DNA of 64,000 nt from Litorimonas sp963972195 (lineage in GTDB: Bacteria; Pseudomonadota; Alphaproteobacteria; Caulobacterales; Maricaulaceae), in contig CAXATH010000002.1 in assembly GCA_963972195.1 (NCBI GenBank), positions 62,001 through 126,000 of the forward strand, read 5' to 3'. The notes below the pieces were generated by a model. That model saw nothing but the letters and a program-made list of their open reading frames with translations, was not told where the DNA came from and made no database searches. Shown here piece after piece: positions 58,392-64,000 of the stretch. A program made the position numbers and the translations under genes. The stretch's first letter is position 1. Each line of letters opens with the position of its first letter.

Positions 58392-59237
58392 GTGCCGGAC
58401 TATATTTTAACAACGCAGAGCGAGGATCGAACCGGTATCGTCGCCGCGCTCACGCGCTGCCTATCAGACCATGACGGGTTCATTACAGAACTCGCGCAAT
58501 TCGGGACGCCGTCCTCTGAACGTTTTTATTCGCGTATTTCTTTTCGAATAGGCGATTCCGAATTGCAAAAATTCAAAGAAGCTATTCAGGCGGTGAGCCA
58601 GAGCCTTTCCCTGACAACTGAGATCATTCCCGCCAGTTATAAAGTGCCGACTTTAATCATGGTGTCCAAATTCGATCATTGTCTGAACGATCTGATCTAC
58701 CGCTGGCGCAATAATAGCTTGCCTATCGATATTACCGGAATTGTTTCCAATCATGAAAAGTCCCGGGATTTTATTGAAGCGCTTGGATTAGACTATCATT
58801 ATATACCCGTGACGGCATCGACGAAGGATGAAGCGGAAGCCCGCTTGAGAGATTTAATCAAGGAAACACAAACCGAGCTCATCGTTCTCGCCCGCTATAT
58901 GCAAATTCTGTCGGATAAATTCTGTCAGGACTTTTCCGGCCGGATTATCAATATTCATCACTCTTTTCTGCCGAGTTTCAAAGGCGCAAGGCCTTATCAC
59001 CGCGCCTATGAAAGAGGGGTCAAGCTGATCGGCGCGACCGCTCACTATGTGACGGCGGATTTGGACGAAGGGCCCATTATCGAGCAGGATGTCGTCAGGG
59101 TGAACCATACCATGACCCCGGACAAACTCATTGCTATGGGGCGGGACGTCGAATCCCGCGTCCTCGCGAAAGCCGTGAAACACCATGCAGAGCATAGATC
59201 TTTCATCAATGGCAGTAAAACCGTGATCCTGCCCTAG
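58392..59237 (+). CDS. purU: Formyltetrahydrofolate deformylase
   Basis: Releases formate from 10-formyltetrahydrofolate to supply formate and balance the folate pool. The 281-residue protein starts at a GTG (58392) 8 bases after the preceding stop. An N-terminal ACT domain (TTQSEDRTGIVAALTRCLSDH) precedes the formyltransferase fold: LIMVSKFDHCLNDLIYRW, LARYMQILSDKFCQDFSGRI, the catalytic INIHHSFLPSFKGARPYHRA (Asn, His) and ADLDEGPIIEQDV with the catalytic Asp. Its stop codon shares the palindrome CTAG with that of the convergent PBP gene. Confidence 0.95.
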   Translation: MPDYILTTQSEDRTGIVAALTRCLSDHDGFITELAQFGTPSSERFYSRISFRIGDSELQKFKEAIQAVSQSLSLTTEIIPASYKVPTLIMVSKFDHCLNDLIYRWRNNSLPIDITGIVSNHEKSRDFIEALGLDYHYIPVTASTKDEAEARLRDLIKETQTELIVLARYMQILSDKFCQDFSGRIINIHHSFLPSFKGARPYHRAYERGVKLIGATAHYVTADLDEGPIIEQDVVRVNHTMTPDKLIAMGRDVESRVLAKAVKHHAEHRSFINGSKTVILP

Positions 59238-61174
59238 GGCAAAGTGTTTTCGATATTTGACAGCAGCGTGTCGAGGGACTGGTTTTTTCTGTCGAGCTGT
59301 CTCGAGGGCCAGCTCGGCTGAGAGGCCGCCATTAACTCGGCTTTCGGCCAATATTGCAATGTGCCCTCCATATAATCATGAAAGATTTCAGCCGGTATCG
59401 TACCGCCAGTGACGCGTTTCATCGGGGCGTTTTCATCATTGCCGACCCAGACGCCCGTCACCAGATCAGGGTGGTAGCCGACAAACCAGGCATCCCGGAA
59501 GTCATTTGTGGTTCCTGTCTTGCCTGCAATATCCCGGCCCGGAATTCGCGCTCTTCCGCCTGTTCCGGCCTCGACGGTATGAAGCATCAGACGGTTCATC
59601 TGCGCCATATGGTTTAAATCCATAATCGACGTCAGACTGGCCGGAGGCGCGTCATAAAGGGGCGTGCCTTCGGCGGTCGAGACGGAGAGAATGCCGTAAG
59701 GCTCGGCCATTTTCCCCCAATTGGAAAAGGGCAGATAAGCCCGCGTCAGTTGCAGAGGGGTGGTGGTTTGCGCGCCGAGGGAGACACTTCGAAGGGGTTT
59801 TAACGGACCAAGCCCGAACCGCTCTGCTGTTGCGATGACATTCTCCCGTCCGACTTCTTCGGCGAGGGCGACCGCGACCGTGTTAATGGATTTGGCAAAG
59901 GCGTCCTCGATTAAAATCTCTCCGGCATATTCCTTTTTGAAGTTTTTCGGCGACCAGCTATCGACACGGCTTTTAAGGGTAATTGGCGCGTCGACCCGGA
60001 TATCCCAGGGACTAATGCCGGCTTCCATCGCGGTAAGATAGACAAACGGCTTGAAAGCCGACCCGGGTTGCCGTTCAGCTTTAACGGCCCTGTTGAATTG
60101 ATTTTGGGAATAGGACGCCCCGCCGATCATGGCAATCACCGCGCCGGTGCCGTCCAGACTGACCAGCGCGGCCTGTTCAGCTCTACGGTCGGCGTCGAGA
60201 TGGTCAGAGACAGCCTTTTGAGCGTAATTTTGCGCTTCCAGATCCAGGGTTGTCTGAACGATAATGTCCTGACCGGGCGGTCCGCCTAAAACGCGTTCAA
60301 TCTCCGGCCAAATCCAGTCCACGAAATATTGCGCGGAATTATCCGACTGAGGCCGATGGATGCGGATAGGGTGACGTAGGGCTTCCCCGTGCATTTGGGC
60401 ATCAATAATATTCTGTTCTTTCAGAATATCGAGCACCACTTTTGTTCGGGTCGAGGCAATTTCCGGATTATTCACGGGATTATAGGCGGAAGGGGCCTTG
60501 AGAAGGCCCGCCAGCATGGCCGTTTCGGGGAGGTTCAGTTTGGCCGCCGGCTTGTCGAAATAGCGTTTGGACGCGGCTTCCAGCCCCCAGGCCCCGCTCC
60601 CAAAATACACTTTGGACAGATAAAGTTCCAGGATTTCATTCTTGGTGAAGCTTCGTTCCAGCCACACCGCCATCATCATCTCCTGCGCCTTGCGGCGGAG
60701 GGTTTTATCCGGCGAGAGAAAGACATTTTTGGAAAGCTGTTGCGTCAGAGTCGAGCCGCCCTGCACGTAGGCCCCGGCTTCTATATTGGCGAGGACGGCG
60801 CGGATCAGCGCTTCTGGATCGACCCCGATATGATTGAAGTATCGCTTGTCTTCGACGGCGAGCATGACCAGCGGGATATGAAAGGGGAGCTGCTCAACCT
60901 CGACACGCGGCGCAACCGTCGCGCCGCGAACCAGTATGTCCCGGCCCTGCCGATCCACGACCTGAACGCTGACTGGTCGTTGATTTTCCCAGAGACGTTT
61001 GGGGTCGGGCAGGTCCTGGGCCGCGAGCGCAAAAGCGCCCAGTCCGGCCATACCGCAGAGATACCCCGTCAGGAGGGAGCCTGCCGCGATTACCTTGAAA
61101 GCGGATTTTACCTTGGGCGGCAAAGGCGGAGGGCGCCAGTCCGGCACTCGCAATGATGTCAAAAACTCGCGCAT
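59234..61174 (-). CDS. Class A penicillin-binding protein (glycosyltransferase/transpeptidase)
   Basis: Makes and cross-links peptidoglycan. Of 646 residues, one membrane helix lies near 28-52. The GT51 domain follows, with the catalytic Glu in AVEDKRYFNHIGVD, GGSTLTQQLSKN and KNEILELYLSKVYFGSGAWG. The transpeptidase has SxxK in RQPGSAFKPFVY, SxN in AKSINTVAV and KTGT in AGKTGTTNDFRDAWFVGY. It is shorter than PBP1A (about 800-850) and lacks an OB insert, so it is a compact PBP1-type enzyme; PBP1C would show an extra C-terminal domain and does not fit. It follows the antiporter on the same strand. Confidence 0.94.
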   Translation of the reverse strand: MREFLTSLRVPDWRPPPLPPKVKSAFKVIAAGSLLTGYLCGMAGLGAFALAAQDLPDPKRLWENQRPVSVQVVDRQGRDILVRGATVAPRVEVEQLPFHIPLVMLAVEDKRYFNHIGVDPEALIRAVLANIEAGAYVQGGSTLTQQLSKNVFLSPDKTLRRKAQEMMMAVWLERSFTKNEILELYLSKVYFGSGAWGLEAASKRYFDKPAAKLNLPETAMLAGLLKAPSAYNPVNNPEIASTRTKVVLDILKEQNIIDAQMHGEALRHPIRIHRPQSDNSAQYFVDWIWPEIERVLGGPPGQDIIVQTTLDLEAQNYAQKAVSDHLDADRRAEQAALVSLDGTGAVIAMIGGASYSQNQFNRAVKAERQPGSAFKPFVYLTAMEAGISPWDIRVDAPITLKSRVDSWSPKNFKKEYAGEILIEDAFAKSINTVAVALAEEVGRENVIATAERFGLGPLKPLRSVSLGAQTTTPLQLTRAYLPFSNWGKMAEPYGILSVSTAEGTPLYDAPPASLTSIMDLNHMAQMNRLMLHTVEAGTGGRARIPGRDIAGKTGTTNDFRDAWFVGYHPDLVTGVWVGNDENAPMKRVTGGTIPAEIFHDYMEGTLQYWPKAELMAASQPSWPSRQLDRKNQSLDTLLSNIENTLP

Positions 61175-61277
61175 GGCACACTTGGAAACAGGGTTAATAA
61201 GACGTTAGCCCTGTTTTGCGCTCTAACCCTTTAAGACGGGTTTAACGCTGTCTGCCATTGCCGAAATTTATACGGTT

Positions 61278-63236
61278 CTAGGACGGTAAAGGCTTGGACG
61301 GCCCTGCGAGCCCGCCGGATTTCTTGGCGCCTTCACCCCGGATGGCGCCTTTTTCCTGTTTTTCCTTTGGAGGCGGCGAGAAGCTTAGTACGGTAGTGCC
61401 TTCGGCCCGGGATTCCTGTCCGGGTTGAATGAAGTCAATCGTCCCGTCTGGACGCCTCATCAAGATAAGGTCCACATCATTTCCGCGGTCATTGTACAGG
61501 TCTTCCAACGTGTAGGTCTCGGACAGATTTGTAGACCGGAAACGCCAGCCTCCCCACCAATCCCGGGTCAACGCATCGAAACTGCGCCCGCGAGACGTCA
61601 GGGTTCGCCCGCGAGAGGTGAAAGCGATGGAGTCTCCATCATCTTCATCATTTTCCTGTGCAGGCACCTGAAAGACGCGGTGCCGCCCAAGCTCCGGCGC
61701 AAATTCGACGCAGACAAGCGAATTATACGCATCATTCGGCGTCGCCGCGATGAGAACGTTAAAGGCAGAGTGATCCAGGGAGTAGTCGGCATTTTCCGAC
61801 AGGACTTCCCCGTAAAATGTCTGGTGACCCTCAAGTCGGGCTCCTCTCAACCGCCGCCAGTTTGTATCCGCAACGGTAACATTTACGCCCAAATCCTTGA
61901 TCGCTTTGGCAAGCCCCAAAGACCAGGGGTTGGCCCCGACGATCATGACCCCCTGGCCGCCTCCGGCGGCCAGTCCGAGTATTTTCGCGATGGGACTGAT
62001 GAGAAATCCGGCAAAGAGAACTGTGGCAAAAACAAGCGCGAAGGCGAGAGGAACGAAAAGCGTACCATCTGCGCGTCCAAGCGCGTTCAATTCTGCCGCA
62101 AAAAGACCCGCAACGGCCACGGCGACAATACCCCTCGGCGCGATGAAACTGATGAGAAGGCTCTCTTTCCAGCTCAAGCCGGAAAAAATCGTCGAGATCA
62201 TCACGGCAATCGGACGCACGAAGAACATCATGGCAAAGACAAAGGCCAGGACGCGCCAGTTTGTCACGAACTCTGTCAGAATGGCCGGCGTCAGAGTGGC
62301 CGTCAAAATCACAAACACACCGGAGACCAGGATAATGGCGATATTCTCCTTGAACCGGCGCATTTCAACCATGGAGGCGAATTTGGTATTGGCCATGGTC
62401 ATACCGAGGGCCGTCACAGCGAGCAGTCCGGTTTCGTCCGCTAGACGGTTGGCAATAACATAAATGAGAAGCACCCAAGCCAAGACCACAGGCGCTTTGA
62501 GGTATTCGGGAATATGACCGCGGCGGAAAGCCCAGGCCAGACCATATCCGGACACGATACCGACGAGCGTTCCGAAAATTGCGGCAAAAGCAAGCTTGCC
62601 AAAGACGAAGAACATGGAGGCTTCGGTGAGCGAGAAGCGAATGAACTCGTACCCGCCGACGGCAAAAAGTGCGCCCAATGGGTCGTTTACAATCCCTTCC
62701 CATTTGAGAACGTTGGCAGGACGGGACTTCAGATGCGCCTGACGGAGGAGGGGCATGATAACCGTTGGGCCTGTCACGATGAACAAGCCGCCGACCATTA
62801 TCGAAATATCCCAGGCCAAACCGACAATATAGTGGGCGGCGAGCGTTCCCAGAACCCAGGCAATCGGGGCAGCGACAAAAACCATGCGTCCCACAGCTTG
62901 GCGCGCGTCACTAAGATCTTTGAACCGGAGATTCATGCCCCCTTCAAAAAGGATGATGGCCACCGCCAGTCCAATCATCGGGCGATAAAGATCGCCGAAG
63001 TCATTCACTGGGTCGAGTCTCAATTGCTCGAAAAAATGTTCTATGGGCCCGGGCAGGTTAAAGCCCAGTAGATAGCCTAGCAAAGGACCGAAAATCAGTC
63101 CGGCAATCGCCATGAGGACAATCGCCGGGCGCTGCAAACGCCAGGCAAGCCACTGAGCCCCTATGCCTAAACCGCCGATCAAGGCAATTTTAAGAGGGAG
63201 CGCGCTTATCGCGTGATGGGCAATATCAACCGCCAT
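61278..63236 (-). CDS. CPA-type cation:proton antiporter with cytoplasmic nucleotide-binding domain
   Basis: Sodium or potassium:proton antiporter of the inner membrane (NhaP/Kef-like). The 652-residue protein has 12-13 helices to about residue 410 (IGLAVAIILFEGGMNLRF, GLFIVTGPTVIMPLLRQ with the family loop, NDPLGALFAVGG with the essential acidic pair) and then a Rossmann RCK-like domain (GVMIVGANPWSLGLAKAIKDLGVNVTVADTNW, about 425-560). The tail is a polar, Pro/Lys-rich extension. The RCK half suggests regulation by a nucleotide. The start has AAGGA upstream. It is transcribed toward the PBP gene with 103 bases between. Confidence 0.92.
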   Translation of the reverse strand: MAVDIAHHAISALPLKIALIGGLGIGAQWLAWRLQRPAIVLMAIAGLIFGPLLGYLLGFNLPGPIEHFFEQLRLDPVNDFGDLYRPMIGLAVAIILFEGGMNLRFKDLSDARQAVGRMVFVAAPIAWVLGTLAAHYIVGLAWDISIMVGGLFIVTGPTVIMPLLRQAHLKSRPANVLKWEGIVNDPLGALFAVGGYEFIRFSLTEASMFFVFGKLAFAAIFGTLVGIVSGYGLAWAFRRGHIPEYLKAPVVLAWVLLIYVIANRLADETGLLAVTALGMTMANTKFASMVEMRRFKENIAIILVSGVFVILTATLTPAILTEFVTNWRVLAFVFAMMFFVRPIAVMISTIFSGLSWKESLLISFIAPRGIVAVAVAGLFAAELNALGRADGTLFVPLAFALVFATVLFAGFLISPIAKILGLAAGGGQGVMIVGANPWSLGLAKAIKDLGVNVTVADTNWRRLRGARLEGHQTFYGEVLSENADYSLDHSAFNVLIAATPNDAYNSLVCVEFAPELGRHRVFQVPAQENDEDDGDSIAFTSRGRTLTSRGRSFDALTRDWWGGWRFRSTNLSETYTLEDLYNDRGNDVDLILMRRPDGTIDFIQPGQESRAEGTTVLSFSPPPKEKQEKGAIRGEGAKKSGGLAGPSKPLPS

Positions 63237-63336
63237 GCTAATCCTTTATCAAACTCGAAAGTCTCGATTTACAAGTCGGGCATGGCCTACATTGCCACCG
63301 GAACTCCGGCGATTCACGCAACAGCCCGCTACTAAA

Positions 63337-63897
63337 CTACGCGCCCATTCTCAAAATATCAAACCCGATATCCGTATTTCCGTAATCCCCATTGTCATAG
63401 GAATCGACGCCGTCCTGGAAATAATCCATTAAATGTTCATATAACCCTTCAATCAAAGCGCCCATTTCAATATCATTAATCGGTAAGTTGAGTGTATGTT
63501 CCCGGCCTTTTCCTGCGCTGATATACATTTTACCCCCTTCTTTTCGGCACGTAATGACCAAACGCATGTAATCGCCGAACTTTGTGATTGCGACAGCGAG
63601 ACCAAAGCTAATGGGCTCTAGCGGCAAAAACCCTTTGCCCGAGACAGAAAAAGCGGCAGATCCCGCATTTACTGCCGCAAAGGGGCCCGTTGGCGGGACC
63701 AAAAAAACGCATATACGGTCTTCATCCAGAAACAGGCAAAATTCATCACGCAGGGTCTCGGCCACATTGCGTATTTGTGAATAATTGTGAAAGCTGCGGT
63801 TTCCATAAGTCTGGGCGGCCTCGGCCAGTTTCTCCAGACGGCTTGGATTTGCGGGAGCCTTCGCCGCCTCTTTGGAGTGTGCCGTCTTTTTTGTCAT
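63337..63897 (-). CDS. Unrecognised cytoplasmic protein
   Basis: 186 residues from the ATG at 63897, which has AAGGA 7 bases upstream; the frame runs back to a GTG at 63975. I do not recognise a family. After a Lys/Ala-rich start, the protein alternates helices and strands: SRLEKLAEAAQTYGNRSF, DEFCLFLDEDRICVFLVPPTG, FGLAVAITKFGDYMRLVITC, and MGALIEGLYEHLMDYFQDGV. The shape loosely recalls YbjN-type sensory folds (strand-rich core with an EALxxLxxxLxxF helix), but no signature is clear. It is 100 bases upstream of the antiporter start on the same strand. Confidence 0.6.
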   Translation of the reverse strand: MTKKTAHSKEAAKAPANPSRLEKLAEAAQTYGNRSFHNYSQIRNVAETLRDEFCLFLDEDRICVFLVPPTGPFAAVNAGSAAFSVSGKGFLPLEPISFGLAVAITKFGDYMRLVITCRKEGGKMYISAGKGREHTLNLPINDIEMGALIEGLYEHLMDYFQDGVDSYDNGDYGNTDIGFDILRMGA

Positions 63898-64000
63898 GTC
63901 ACGTCCTTCATTCGCATTAATCTGTAGGCCTAACTCATTTTTACGGGGATTGGCATAAAAATTGTATGTCTTCACCTATATTCACTTGTGGAGAAAATAA

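Noticed and set aside
60389..61156. 255-codon plus-strand frame antisense to the PBP
   Set aside because: No family motifs, and it mirrors PBP codons.
61425..62444. 339-codon plus-strand frame antisense to the antiporter
   Set aside because: Composition is skewed (Arg, Asn, Lys and Gly rich) without domain pattern; the antiporter on the other strand is well supported.
1..64000. tRNA and rRNA genes, insertion sequences and prophage
   Set aside because: No cloverleaf, rRNA segment, transposase, integrase or terminal repeat pattern was seen in the intergenic regions or genes.

Overview
The window is a gene-dense stretch of chromosome from an alphaproteobacterium. The best fit is a marine, dimorphic or prosthecate relative of Caulobacter (Hyphomonadaceae / Maricaulales type), inferred from gene content and not from a marker-gene tree. 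The evidence is a full-length CtrA with GANTC sites in its upstream region, the phosphotransferase ChpT, a NodT-type RND efflux operon, a TonB siderophore receptor and several secreted lipoprotein peptidases. I see no tRNA, rRNA, insertion sequence, prophage or CRISPR array. Base composition is moderate and fairly even.

Layout. 1-3910 (minus): the start of pheS (cut by the window edge), then a chpT / unknown 347-residue protein / CheY-like / CheR-like locus. 4022-8361: an AGCS sodium:amino-acid symporter, an aromatic/aspartate aminotransferase, and a lipoprotein with an HEQVH metallopeptidase motif whose start region is duplicated by 33 bp. 8365-11238 (minus): phoR, phoU and phoB without pst genes; a clear Pho box lies in front of phoU. 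11475-19724 (plus): a three-gene RND efflux operon and an M13 metallopeptidase. 19830-24242: mtnP, then an iron-uptake group (small membrane protein, PepSY membrane protein, TonB receptor) with an inverted repeat upstream of the receptor. 24540-31669: SH3 protein, 2-hydroxyacid dehydrogenase, MBL hydrolase, class IV aminotransferase with sulfotransferase, moeB-cysK, and an IscU-like protein. 31798-36183: catalase, rpsA-ihfB and mscL. 36259-39934 (minus): rnd-lptC-lptA-lptB and a single-domain response regulator; LptC carries an extra LptA-like domain. 40046-43326: pdxY, serine hydrolase and two thioesterases in a tight operon, then an ArsC-like protein.

43457-47266 holds three tandem paralogues that combine a perfect lipobox, Gly/Tyr/Gln-rich low-complexity segments and a C-terminal beta-barrel-like domain ending in Phe. 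This is the best candidate for an undescribed system. It is followed by a structured 3' region that could be a small RNA, then a FliJ-like gene, ctrA, hslO, trkH, an S9 peptidase, a TPR protein, an SDR protein, a HIT protein, an M49-like peptidase, purU, a class A PBP, a CPA-type antiporter and an unrecognised protein.

Two themes connect the genes. The first is cell-cycle control: ChpT is the phosphotransferase of the CtrA relay, and ctrA is 44 kb away with GANTC sites and CtrA-like half-sites in front of it; similar half-sites occur near the lipoprotein-barrel genes. The second is nutrient scavenging at the cell surface: four predicted lipoprotein peptidases, a TonB receptor, a sodium symporter and a Pho regulon fit life on peptides and scarce iron and phosphate.
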